A stretch of 64,000 bases of DNA from Bacteroidota bacterium (GTDB lineage Bacteria; Bacteroidota; Bacteroidia; Bacteroidales; SKPS01): NCBI GenBank assembly GCA_022709695.1, contig JAKLII010000001.1:88881-152880 (forward strand). Reading direction: 5' to 3'. Position numbers and translations under genes: made by a program. The notes under the pieces are model-generated. The model made no database searches, was not told the DNA's origin, and saw only the letters and a program-made list of their open reading frames with translations. Positions 27,801 through 35,563 of the stretch are shown piece by piece (position 1 is the stretch's first letter; each line of letters begins with the position of its first letter).

Positions 27801-28927
27801 CCTGGGATTGCTACCGCCGGTTGCTGCAGACCTGGGGGATGTCATACGGCCTCGACCGCAACGACTTCGACCAGATCATGCTCGACTACAAACAGCGGTA
27901 CAATGTGAGTCAGAAGATCGATTTTCCCCCTGCCATCATGCGAGAGATGGCCTTTACCTACAAGAAGCTGCTCACCGACAACGGGATTTACTTCGAGTCG
28001 GATCCCTTTCAGCAGGTCAAGCAGGCCGTGATATCGGTGTTGAACTCTTGGGAGACGCCGCGCACCAACGTTTATCGCAACCACATGCACATAGCGGATG
28101 AGTGGGGAACGGCGGTAATTGTTCAGCAGATGGTCTTCGGGAACATCCACAGGGAATCAGGTTCAGGCGTGCTGTTCACCCATGACCCGCACGACAGCAT
28201 CCCGGGCATCAACCTGACCGGTGACTTCTCCTTTTTAAGTCAGGGCGAGGATATCGTAGCTGGGCTTGTGAACACCCTTCCGGTGAGTGAGAGGCAAAGA
28301 GCGCAGTACTACCAGAAAACCCCGTTCTCCCTGGAATCGGCGTTCCCAAAGATTTATAACCGGCTGCTGGATTTTGCCCATGAACTCATCGAGCAACACG
28401 ACTTCAGCCACCAGGAGATAGAATTCACTTTTGAAACCGCTGAAGCCGAAGACCTCTACATCCTGCAAACCCGCGATGTGTCGATCACCAAGCAGCAGAA
28501 AAGGGCTGTGTTCTCCACACCTCTTGCCAGGATGAAAAGCGTCGGGAATGGGATCGGCATCGGAAATGAGGTGATGAACGGCCTGCTGGCATTCGACCTT
28601 GATGATATCAATGTTATCAGGGAGCGTTTCCCGGATCAGAAATCCGTGCTGGTGCGCCCTGATACCGTGCCGGACGACATCGAGATGATTTTTGAATGCG
28701 ACGGGTTGCTCACCGGCAAGGGGGGGGCCACCTCACACGCTGCCGTCACTGCAGCTACCCTGGGTAAAATCTGCGTGGTGAACTGCACCGATCTCCAGGT
28801 GAATGAAAAAGAGAAAACCTGCACCATAAGCGACACTTCATTCAGATCCTTCGACCCGATCGCCATCGATGGCGTCCAGGGAATCATCTACAAAGGGAAT
28901 TACCCTGTTAAGGTGCAGGAGTTGTAA
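24830..28927 (+). CDS. PPDK/PEP-synthase-like dikinase without PEP barrel, long novel N-terminus
   Basis: A 1365-residue protein. Residues about 870-1260 form a PPDK-type ATP-grasp domain: FLGSKAYYLKKLYLKGYPVP, LLSVRSGSAISMPGAMNTF, SGSGVLFTHDPHDS and LYILQTRD. Residues about 1260-1365 are the swivelling phosphohistidine domain, with GGATSHAAV (H1303). The chain ends there. The PEP/pyruvate TIM barrel of true PPDK is absent. Residues 1-870 look wholly helical and I recognise no family. ATP-dependent autophosphorylation of H1303 is expected from the family. The final acceptor is unknown and may be handled by the N-terminal region, as in glucan dikinases or rifampin phosphotransferase. It is translated just after gap. 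Confidence 0.85.
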   Translation: MNKELQSKALEVNLAQTRDQEIVVPPEHQWFVSLSQPYWGIQKRVSEFFNELHHPYSNRKVVVEQLTTLVVGDFWLYKGHPERQRAYGVILGLFDLLLAEDLPDDLNKQLVYTFLSFIDNCTQGDAWDPEPVEGALKLLDKHLEENSFSYLSNLGYLFKSLRQAGTDPILGPPALALTQKIILRHISFWESTTEIETWYEQHRKKFGGRYGELLKQVGKPFFDEQRRNLELAAGWDDLVTQSFSFADIASLFRKVTDNFDKATEKFNYLFYLLHLPGMVYQRDYLLWDLNKVIRNISQELTEDQIIAAIDELFVLFAEFHPQYVAMVLDSVLTLGKEIINTSNLKLIHYFEDKVIGLGFVTPGLVYLTDDWQLQVDRNHVKNIRVWLELIEYGPEMMKKLLSALIINLRLGGIFIFDTDLFQRDVTHLLNADVSPIYKQIKQLTRIFPVYFNEIGAEGELRDVSTVIDEISQRNDKLIHFLRKQIHTEGNNSHIRITLEIIRFWLDKDTTRLKKLIPGNVMEGIQKDGIWVAGVHQVLEGILKSTGKSLEKILECEEEELKDVAGKLNHANESDVRRVLLIIKLYQLLREKYSFETDNIIGTLAHHRFFEQEDIEKLAKCLDERSDDTALKLIYGFMVKLNQVIFDPEVSQGWENIYYKRHIAFGIPSMYGQYHETKFEALGLTFRLERIATLLAERIIGNLNTDYITAVSLKEIYGVVKLLQEGLELDGISDQGLNSNLQMFQYSLTSGSFTVKQYINIFQFMEENVKEIINKYFIRPYDDLLKMIIPQLYPQEMKGDIKSQKKFIQKKSEIFYRDLLFSTFLIQHLDNFIGLILNNLRKMVTDLSEEDIRSVMSYDPGMVISPFYRETPSMDNQVFLGSKAYYLKKLYLKGYPVPPGFVLTTEVFRRKSCILKLLPLDAEIDSNIRRHIRELEELSGRQYGNPLNPLLLSVRSGSAISMPGAMNTFLNVGLNDEITETLCQQYNFGWTSWDCYRRLLQTWGMSYGLDRNDFDQIMLDYKQRYNVSQKIDFPPAIMREMAFTYKKLLTDNGIYFESDPFQQVKQAVISVLNSWETPRTNVYRNHMHIADEWGTAVIVQQMVFGNIHRESGSGVLFTHDPHDSIPGINLTGDFSFLSQGEDIVAGLVNTLPVSERQRAQYYQKTPFSLESAFPKIYNRLLDFAHELIEQHDFSHQEIEFTFETAEAEDLYILQTRDVSITKQQKRAVFSTPLARMKSVGNGIGIGNEVMNGLLAFDLDDINVIRERFPDQKSVLVRPDTVPDDIEMIFECDGLLTGKGGATSHAAVTAATLGKICVVNCTDLQVNEKEKTCTISDTSFRSFDPIAIDGVQGIIYKGNYPVKVQEL

Positions 28928-28974
28928 GAGCATGCCCGGGGTTGAAGGTGGAAAAGGGAATACTCCGTGCTACC

Positions 28975-29005
28975 TTGCAGGTTGAGGAGGTTTTGGGTAT
29001 TTTTG
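28975..29005 (+). promoter_or_regulatory. Promoter for the second GAPDH gene
   Basis: TATTTTTG (28998-29005) matches TAnnTTTG, and a TTG at 28975-28977 sits 20 bases upstream, fitting a -33 element. The leader would be about 24 bases. The second GAPDH can therefore be made independently of the gap-dikinase pair. Confidence 0.55.
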
Positions 29006-29033
29006 TCAGGAAAATCAATAAAAAAAAGATATC

Positions 29034-30287
29034 ATGAGCATCAGTATCAATGAGAAAAAGTTGCTGGGCATCAACGGCCTGGGAAGGATTGGCAAGTTGA
29101 CGTTGTGGTACCATCTTTTATCACGGCAATTCGACGGTGTGGTGATCAATGTGGGGAGGGAGGTCGGAAAGGGGCTCGGGGACATGATTCATGCGATGGA
29201 ATCAGACTCAACCTACGGTTCACTGAGCCATTTCCTGTATGGCTTTTCGGGCAGGCGCTGCGAGATCAGGATAATTGATGAGAGCGTCGGTTTGCTTGAG
29301 GTGGATGGTTTTCCCGTGAAGGTGATGCGCCGTGAGCGGAACCCGAGGGATACCGGATGGCTCAGGGAGGGGGTAAGGATTGTGGTGGATTGCACAGGCA
29401 AATTTCTGGATCCCACCCTTCCGGGCGATGACCCGCGCGGCAGTCTGATGGGTCATCTGACAGCCGGAGCGCACAAAGTGATTGCAAGCGCCCCTTTCAA
29501 AATCAAGGACAAGACCCTTAACGAAAACCTGAAGAGCCCCACGCTCATTTATGGGGTCAACCATCTCAGTTACCTGCCCGATCAGCACCACATCGTCTCT
29601 GCGGCAAGTTGCACCACCACGGGGCTTGCCCATATGGTGCTGCCGCTGCTCGAAGACCCTGAGACGATGAATGTACTCACCGCCTCCATGTCGACCGTAC
29701 ATGCTGCCACCAATACCCAGAGTGTACTTGATACGGTGCCCACCTCAGGTACGTCCGACCTGCGCAAGAACAGGTCAGCCTTCAACAACATCATCCTCTC
29801 CACAACCGGTGCGGCAGCCACCCTCGAGAAGGTGCTTCCGCAGATCATCAACTTTGGTTTTATGGCCGATTCCGTGAGGATCCCCACCACCACCGTATCG
29901 CTGATATCGCTCAATATCACCTTCAACTCCCGGATGAACGGGAATGGCACCCCGGTAATCAATGCAGGTTATATCAACCAGATCTACAATGCCGCTTCCG
30001 AAGGGCCCCAGAAGGGGCTGCTCCACTTCAGCAAAAAGCAAAATGTGTCGGTCGACCTGCTGGGTTTCCCGGCTGCCGTGGTCATCGAAGGTCATGAGAC
30101 CCACACCCGGACCGGATTCCTTAAAGTGCCCCATGACATCTTTGAATCATTGGGAATCAGTAATATCCAGGATATCAACATTCCGGTGACCCATGCCAAG
30201 ATCATGGGCTGGTACGACAATGAGTTCGGAAGCTATGTAAATTGTCTGGGTAAGCTAACGGAATACATTGCCTCCAAGGAGGGTTGA
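29034..30287 (+). CDS. Divergent glyceraldehyde-3-phosphate dehydrogenase-like enzyme
   Basis: A 417-residue protein, about 80 longer than usual GAPDH. The Rossmann motif INGLGRIGKL is intact. The strand end VVINVGREVG lacks the NAD-selecting Asp, so NADP use is possible. The active site reads AASCTTTGLAH: the catalytic Cys remains (C193), but the usual Asn and second Cys are Thr and Gly. The His is kept in STVHAATNTQ (H223), and WYDNEFGSYVN matches the C-terminal motif. It is probably a catalytic GAPDH-family enzyme with altered cofactor, substrate or direction. It could serve the gluconeogenic direction opposite to gap; this is inference. Confidence 0.88.
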   Translation: MSISINEKKLLGINGLGRIGKLTLWYHLLSRQFDGVVINVGREVGKGLGDMIHAMESDSTYGSLSHFLYGFSGRRCEIRIIDESVGLLEVDGFPVKVMRRERNPRDTGWLREGVRIVVDCTGKFLDPTLPGDDPRGSLMGHLTAGAHKVIASAPFKIKDKTLNENLKSPTLIYGVNHLSYLPDQHHIVSAASCTTTGLAHMVLPLLEDPETMNVLTASMSTVHAATNTQSVLDTVPTSGTSDLRKNRSAFNNIILSTTGAAATLEKVLPQIINFGFMADSVRIPTTTVSLISLNITFNSRMNGNGTPVINAGYINQIYNAASEGPQKGLLHFSKKQNVSVDLLGFPAAVVIEGHETHTRTGFLKVPHDIFESLGISNIQDINIPVTHAKIMGWYDNEFGSYVNCLGKLTEYIASKEG

Positions 30288-30392
30288 CCCGGACTATCAT
30301 TTCGTCCAGAATTAATATTCTATAGGTGTATAATTTGCGCGGCAATAAAATATAAAGAAGTTTACCGATCTTCGCCCGCAAATCACACCACT

Positions 30393-30959
30393 ATGAAAGT
30401 AGTCGCATTTAACGGCAGCCCCCGCAGGGGCGGCAACACAGAGGTCCTGATCAAGAAGGTTTTATCGGTCCTTGAGAGCGAAGGGATCGAAACTGAGCTG
30501 ATCCAGATTGGTACTATGGACCTGAGGGGATGCAGAGCCTGTTATTCCTGCCGGGACAATCAGGATCAGCGCTGTATCATTGATGAGGACCCACTGAACG
30601 GGTTGCTGCAGAAGATGATTGAGGCCGACGGCATCATCATCGGGTCGCCCACCTACTTTGCCAACGTCACTTCAAATGTCAAGGCGCTGATCGACCGTGC
30701 CGGACTGGTATCGAGGGTGAACGGAAACCTTTTAAAACGAAAAGTAGGAGCAGCAGTGGTTGCGGTCCGTCGTGCAGGCGCTACCAACGCTTTCGATGCC
30801 ATTAACAAGTTGTTCTATATCAGCGGTATGATCGTTCCGGGATCGATTTACTGGAACCTGGGGGTCGGCAACAAGCCCGGCACCGTCGACGAAGACGAAG
30901 AGGGTATGCGTACCATGCAGGAGCTGGGGGAGAATTTTGCGTGGGTGTTAAGAAAATAG
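30393..30959 (+). CDS. Iron-sulfur flavoprotein-type NADPH-dependent FMN reductase
   Basis: A 188-residue flavodoxin-like protein. The phosphate-binding loop is FNGSPRRGGNTEVL and the second flavin loop is GSPTYFANVTSNVKALIDRAG. The compact cysteine motif GCRACYSCRDNQDQRC fits C-X2-C-X2-C-X7-C. This is the [4Fe-4S] pattern of iron-sulfur flavoproteins, which move electrons between ferredoxin-type donors and small acceptors such as oxygen species. It lies 105 bases downstream of the second GAPDH on the same strand. No strong promoter or terminator was found between them, so co-transcription is possible. Confidence 0.85.
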   Translation: MKVVAFNGSPRRGGNTEVLIKKVLSVLESEGIETELIQIGTMDLRGCRACYSCRDNQDQRCIIDEDPLNGLLQKMIEADGIIIGSPTYFANVTSNVKALIDRAGLVSRVNGNLLKRKVGAAVVAVRRAGATNAFDAINKLFYISGMIVPGSIYWNLGVGNKPGTVDEDEEGMRTMQELGENFAWVLRK

Positions 30960-30990
30960 TGAAAGGGATAAGTTCTATTCCCTAAAAATC

Positions 30991-31024
30991 ATAATATTTG
31001 GTGAATATAATCACCAGATATTAT
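30991..31024. promoter_or_regulatory. 34-bp inverted repeat (operator-like) at the DUF4143 ATPase promoter
   Basis: Arms ATAATATTTGGTGA (30991-31004) and TCACCAGATATTAT (31011-31024) are reverse complements at 13 of 14 positions with a 6-base spacer. The right arm abuts the -7 box at 31025. The length and position suit a dimeric repressor. A transposon end is less likely, as no second copy is seen. Confidence 0.6.
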
Positions 31025-31032
31025 TATATTTG
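31025..31032 (+). promoter_or_regulatory. -7 box for the DUF4143 ATPase
   Basis: TATATTTG matches TAnnTTTG, with a short leader of about 12-13 bases to the ATG. A TTTG at 30997-31000 is 24 bases upstream, somewhat far for a -33 box, and lies inside the inverted repeat. Confidence 0.5.
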
Positions 31033-31049
31033 CAGAAAATTACGAAGCG

Positions 31050-32171
31050 ATGTATCCAAGATTTCTGCATCAGCGTATTGAAAAGCAAATGAACAGGGGT
31101 AAGGCTATTGTGGTAATGGGACCACGGCAGGTTGGGAAAACCACCCTGATTGAATCTATTCTGGCAACCCGGAATTATTTGCTGCTGAGTGGTGATGATC
31201 CCCTTACAAGATCAATACTGACAGAGCCAAACACAGCGCAAATCAAGTCGATCGTTGGTAAACACCCGTACATTTTTATTGACGAGGCACAGCGAATTCC
31301 CGGAATCGGGCTTACGATGAAGATCATTACCGATCGTTTCAAAGATGTTCAGTTGCTTGTGAGTGGATCTTCCTCTTTTGATCTTTCAGCGAGTATCAAT
31401 GAACCACTAACCGGGCGGAAATGGGAATACCTCCTCTATCCGGTTTCCTGGGAAGAGTATGAGCAACACCATGGATACCTTGAGGCAGAGCGAAATCTTG
31501 AAAACAGGCTAAATTTCGGTTTTTATCCTGATGTACTTAACCATGTTGACGATGAAATTGAAGTATTACGAAATCTGGTCAGCAGTTATCTGTACAGGGA
31601 TATTCTTGCCTATGCCGATATCCGGAAGCCGGAGGTACTCGACAAGCTGGTTCAGGCTCTTGCGTTGCAGGTTGGGAGTGAGGTGAATTATAATGAGCTT
31701 GCCCAAATTTGCAATGTTGACAAGAACACCATCAGCAAATATATCGAAATTCTGGAGAAAGGGTATGTGGTTTTCAAGCTGGGCAGTTACAGCAGAAACA
31801 TTCGAAATGAAATTAAAACCAGCAGGAAGATCTATTTCTATGACAATGGTATTCGTAATATGATCATAGGAAATTTCGACCCAATTGGGTTGAGGCCCGA
31901 CAAGGGAGCCTTGTGGGAGAATTTTCTGATTGCAGAGCGGATCAAGCAGATCAGATACAAGCAGAGCCTGGCCCGTGTTTACTTCTGGAGAACGACTCAG
32001 CAGCAGGAGATTGATTTCGTTGAAGATGTGGGCGGAAATATCGCTGGTTTCGAGTTCAAATGGCAAAGCAGGAAAGGGTACCGGCCACCAAAATCTTTTA
32101 CAGAAGCCTATCAGACTGAAGTGAAACTCATTGACCGGACCAACTTCAGGGAGTTTGTGTTGATGCCCTGA
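31050..32171 (+). CDS. ATP-binding protein with AAA_14 and DUF4143 domains
   Basis: A 373-residue protein. The Walker A motif is MGPRQVGKTTLIES near residue 24, Walker B is YIFIDEAQRIPG, and a sensor-like stretch is LLVSGSSSFDL. A winged-helix-like part follows (NYNELAQICNVDKNTISKYIEILEKGYVVFKL), then the DUF4143 nuclease-like region ending in QQEIDFVEDVGGNIAGFEFKW. Such proteins are scattered, often horizontally moved, ATPases of unknown role. The gene is AT-rich compared with the flanking gap and uvrB genes. It has its own promoter overlapped by a long dyad, so autoregulation is a reasonable guess. Confidence 0.88.
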   Translation: MYPRFLHQRIEKQMNRGKAIVVMGPRQVGKTTLIESILATRNYLLLSGDDPLTRSILTEPNTAQIKSIVGKHPYIFIDEAQRIPGIGLTMKIITDRFKDVQLLVSGSSSFDLSASINEPLTGRKWEYLLYPVSWEEYEQHHGYLEAERNLENRLNFGFYPDVLNHVDDEIEVLRNLVSSYLYRDILAYADIRKPEVLDKLVQALALQVGSEVNYNELAQICNVDKNTISKYIEILEKGYVVFKLGSYSRNIRNEIKTSRKIYFYDNGIRNMIIGNFDPIGLRPDKGALWENFLIAERIKQIRYKQSLARVYFWRTTQQQEIDFVEDVGGNIAGFEFKWQSRKGYRPPKSFTEAYQTEVKLIDRTNFREFVLMP

Positions 32172-32394
32172 AAACTAATAAATGAGGTCAGGATCGAGGT
32201 CGAGACCAGGGTTCAGCGGGCTGACTTTTTATTGGTTTAGACGGAAGAACTCCCTGAAAACATTGCTTTGCATTTGCAGGGAATGACTGTTATGCGGATT
32301 TATCTCCATTTATCTTCCCGCTCTGCAAGCAAGTGCCGGTGAAAGGTAGATGAACTAACTTATAACTCATAATTAATAACTCATCACTGTCGAC

Positions 32395-34410
32395 TCACGA
32401 CTGCCGACTCTGCAACGCGTACATCTCATCCCTGATCCGGGCAGCCTCCACGAAGTCAAGCTCTTTCACGGCGGCTTCCATCTGTTGTTTGAGCTTTTTG
32501 ATGGCTTTTTCGATCTGTTCGGGCGACATAAACTTCACCACCGGGTCGGCAGCGATGCCGGAAGGTGCCGGTTCGAAGTAGGGGCGGGGTTCGGCTTTAT
32601 CTGAGCGCGAATGGGTCTGGGTCAGGCGTGAAGTCTCTACCGGCTTCACCACCGAAGCGGGTGTGATGCCGTGTGCTTCGTTGTATGACAGCTGTTTCTC
32701 CCTGCGTCTTGCGGTTTCGTCGATGGTGCGCTGCATCGAATGGGTGATCTGATCGGCATAGAAAATCACCCTGCTGTTCACGTTGCGGGCAGCGCGCCCT
32801 GCGGTTTGGGTGAGCGAGCGTTCCGAGCGGAGAAAACCCTCCTTGTCGGCATCGAGGATCGCCACCAGGGATACCTCGGGCAGGTCGAGCCCCTCGCGCA
32901 GCAGGTTCACCCCTACCAGCACGTCGATGGTACCGGTGCGGAGTGCCTGCAGGATGGCTACGCGGTCAAGGGTGTCCACATCGGAATGGATGTAATTGCT
33001 GTTGATACCCAGCGAGACGAGGTATTTGTTCAGCTCCTCGGCCAGCCGTTTGGTGAGGGTGGTAACGAGCACCCGCTCCCCCTGGGCGATGCGCAGCTCC
33101 GTCTCATGGAGCAGGTCATCGATCTGATTCCGGCTGGGGCGCACCTCAATCACCGGATCGAGCAGACCGGTGGGGCGGATGAGTTGTTCCACCACCACGC
33201 CGCCGCTCTGCTCCAGCTCATAATCGGCCGGTGTGGCGCTTACGTAAACGATCTGATTCACCATCGCGTCAAATTCATCGAACTTCAGTGGCCGGTTATC
33301 GAGTGCTGCCGGCAGCCTGAAGCCGTATTCCACCAGGGTCTGTTTCCGCGACCTGTCGCCGCCGTACATCGCCCTGATCTGAGGTACGGTGACATGGCTC
33401 TCATCGATAAACAACAGAAAATCATCATGGAAATAATCCAGCAGGCAGAAGGGGCGTTTTCCGGTGTCACGCCCGTCGAAGTACCGTGAGTAGTTTTCTA
33501 TGCCGGGGCAGTACCCCAGCTCCTGCATCATCTCGATATCATAACTGGTGCGGTCTTCGAGCCTTTTGGCTTCTTCAGGTCTGCCCATCTGTCTGAAATA
33601 CTCTACCTGTTTTACCATGTCCTCCCGGATCTGGTCGATGGCATGGGCCATTTTCTCCTTTGAGGTTACGAAGATGTTGGCAGGATAGATCGTAAGGTCT
33701 TCCAGCACTTCAATCCTTTTGCCGTTATCGGGCCAGATCGACTCGATGGACTCGATTTCGTCGCCCCAGAATATCAACCGATAGGCGATGTCGGCATAGG
33801 CCGGATACACATCCACGGTGTCGCCGCGTACCCTGAAGTTACCCCGCTGGAATTCAGCTTCTGTGCGGCTGTAGAGGCTGTCGACCAGCGCATGAAGCAG
33901 TTTGTTCCGGCTGATCCTTTGTCCACGTAACAGTTTGATTACGTTCCGGTTGAAGTCCTCAGGGTTTCCAATACCATAGATGCAGGAAACCGACGAAACC
34001 ACGATGACGTCCCTTCTTCCGCTGAGCAGCTGCGAAGTGGCACTGAGGCGCAGCTTTTCGATCTCGTCGTTGATGCTGAGGTCCTTTTCAATGTAGGTAT
34101 TGGTAACCGGCAGGAAGGCTTCAGGCTGGTAGTAATCGTAATAGGAAATGAAGAATTCGACGGCATTCTCCGGAAAGAACATGCAGAACTCGCTGTAGAG
34201 CTGCGCAGCAAGGGTTTTGTTGTGGCTGAGCACCAGCACCGGCCTTTGTACCAGCTGGATCACATTGGCCATGGTAAAGGTTTTTCCTGAGCCGGTTACT
34301 CCCAGGAGCACCTGGTGTTTGTCACCTCTGAGGATACCTTCCTCCAGCTGCCTGATGGCTTCGGGCTGATCTCCCGTGGGCTGGAATGCCGATGTAAGCC
34401 TGAATTCCAT
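32395..34410 (-). CDS. uvrB: Excinuclease ABC subunit B
   Basis: A 671-residue protein of normal length. Walker A is GVTGSGKTFTMANV near residue 38. The damage-probing beta-hairpin region is ISYYDYYQPEAFLP, and the helicase motifs include LLFIDESHVTVPQI, VSATPADYE and TAGRAARN. The C-terminal UVR motif (LKQQMEAAVKELDFVEAARIRDEM) is the UvrC contact. It loads on DNA damage with UvrA and hands over to UvrC in nucleotide excision repair. It is last in the minus-strand run that starts before mutL; the EEP gene ends only 10 bases upstream. The 223-base region downstream has short direct repeats of CGACTC but no gene. Confidence 0.98.
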   Translation of the reverse strand: MEFRLTSAFQPTGDQPEAIRQLEEGILRGDKHQVLLGVTGSGKTFTMANVIQLVQRPVLVLSHNKTLAAQLYSEFCMFFPENAVEFFISYYDYYQPEAFLPVTNTYIEKDLSINDEIEKLRLSATSQLLSGRRDVIVVSSVSCIYGIGNPEDFNRNVIKLLRGQRISRNKLLHALVDSLYSRTEAEFQRGNFRVRGDTVDVYPAYADIAYRLIFWGDEIESIESIWPDNGKRIEVLEDLTIYPANIFVTSKEKMAHAIDQIREDMVKQVEYFRQMGRPEEAKRLEDRTSYDIEMMQELGYCPGIENYSRYFDGRDTGKRPFCLLDYFHDDFLLFIDESHVTVPQIRAMYGGDRSRKQTLVEYGFRLPAALDNRPLKFDEFDAMVNQIVYVSATPADYELEQSGGVVVEQLIRPTGLLDPVIEVRPSRNQIDDLLHETELRIAQGERVLVTTLTKRLAEELNKYLVSLGINSNYIHSDVDTLDRVAILQALRTGTIDVLVGVNLLREGLDLPEVSLVAILDADKEGFLRSERSLTQTAGRAARNVNSRVIFYADQITHSMQRTIDETARRREKQLSYNEAHGITPASVVKPVETSRLTQTHSRSDKAEPRPYFEPAPSGIAADPVVKFMSPEQIEKAIKKLKQQMEAAVKELDFVEAARIRDEMYALQSRQS

Positions 34411-34420
34411 GTTTTGGATT

Positions 34421-35554
34421 TTATGGTACCGGGGAGCTTAACCAGGCAGATACGGGGTTGTGATCGCCAAGCTTGTAGCGCTGGACCGTATGCGAATTTA
34501 CGTTGAATGCGGGAGAAGCGAAGATGTAATCGATCCGGTAGGAGGGGTAGGTGCCCCGGTAGGTTCTTCCAAAGCCCCTGCCGGCTTTGGCAAAGGTATC
34601 CTGTAATCCTTTCCGTACTTTGGCATAGGTGTACGATGCCGGTGTGTCATTCAGGTCGCCGCATACGATCACCGGATAGGGGGATGACGAAATATGCTCC
34701 CTGAGGATTTCAGCCTGTTGGGCCCTGATGCGGCCTGCAAGCCTGATCTTGCGGGCAATTACCCGGGATCCCCTGAGAAAAAGGGAGTCGCGGTAGGCTT
34801 CCGGCCCCAGCCTCTCCATTACATACTCCTCACCACCAATGCGGTTCGATTGCAGATGGACGTTATAGACCCTGAAGGTACCCTGTGGCAATTCTGCATC
34901 CGCAAAAACGGCTATGGTTCTTCCGGAATGGGTGATGATACCGGAGTTTTTTTTCGTCCCGCGAAAGAAAATCAGCATCCCATTGACTCCGCCGTTGATG
35001 TACGCAGCCCTTGCAAGGGAAGGGTATCCAAGGGATTTGCCGGTCTTCTCCGCAAGGTTTCCAACCCTTTCATGGGAGATCACAGCTTCCTGCAGGCAAA
35101 GGATGTCAGCAGAATCACTCCTGTAAAAGTTCAGCATCCGGTCGTAGGTGGTGTAATCGGGTACCGAGTATTTCCCCCATATTTCGAAGTTCCTGACATT
35201 GTGGGTGGTAACACGTATTACTTCAGGTGCATTTCTGTCGAATTCATCCGGATAATGAAACTGGAAATGGTTGAAAAACATGCCGGCACCCACCAGCAGT
35301 GCTGCCAGCGAAACCAGTGAAATACGGGGTGAAACCACCAGCCAGAAGAGGATAAACAGCAGATTGGCCATCAGCAGGAAAGGGTAGGTGAGGCCGGCAA
35401 ATGCAGGCAGCCAGAACTTTTCGGGTGAAATGTAAGGGGAAATGCAGGCGAGCAGGGTCACAACAACCAGGATGAAGTTGATCCCCAACCCTATTTTGCG
35501 GAGCCAACCGGATTTTTTACCCTTCTTCGATGAACCTTTCCGTTTTGGTGGCAT
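34421..35554 (-). CDS. Membrane-anchored endonuclease/exonuclease/phosphatase family protein
   Basis: A 377-residue protein. A Lys-rich start (KRKGSSKKGKKSG) leads to three hydrophobic helices within residues about 20-100, then the EEP domain. Metal and catalytic residues are visible in THNVRNFE, LCLQEAV, YNVHLQSNRIG, VCGDLNDTPASYTY and the C-terminal GDHNPV. The domain is probably extracytoplasmic or at the membrane surface. The EEP fold covers DNases, sphingomyelinase-like and inositol phosphatase-like enzymes, and the substrate is not predictable. It lies between the degenerate rhomboid (9-base gap) and uvrB (10-base gap). Confidence 0.88.
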   Translation of the reverse strand: MPPKRKGSSKKGKKSGWLRKIGLGINFILVVVTLLACISPYISPEKFWLPAFAGLTYPFLLMANLLFILFWLVVSPRISLVSLAALLVGAGMFFNHFQFHYPDEFDRNAPEVIRVTTHNVRNFEIWGKYSVPDYTTYDRMLNFYRSDSADILCLQEAVISHERVGNLAEKTGKSLGYPSLARAAYINGGVNGMLIFFRGTKKNSGIITHSGRTIAVFADAELPQGTFRVYNVHLQSNRIGGEEYVMERLGPEAYRDSLFLRGSRVIARKIRLAGRIRAQQAEILREHISSSPYPVIVCGDLNDTPASYTYAKVRKGLQDTFAKAGRGFGRTYRGTYPSYRIDYIFASPAFNVNSHTVQRYKLGDHNPVSAWLSSPVP

Positions 35555-35563
35555 GATGGGTGG

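Noticed and set aside
32172..32394. Possible small RNA or gene between the DUF4143 ATPase and uvrB
   Set aside because: There is only a weak 5-bp stem and short direct repeats (ATAACTCAT, CGACTC); no terminator, promoter box or coding frame of note.
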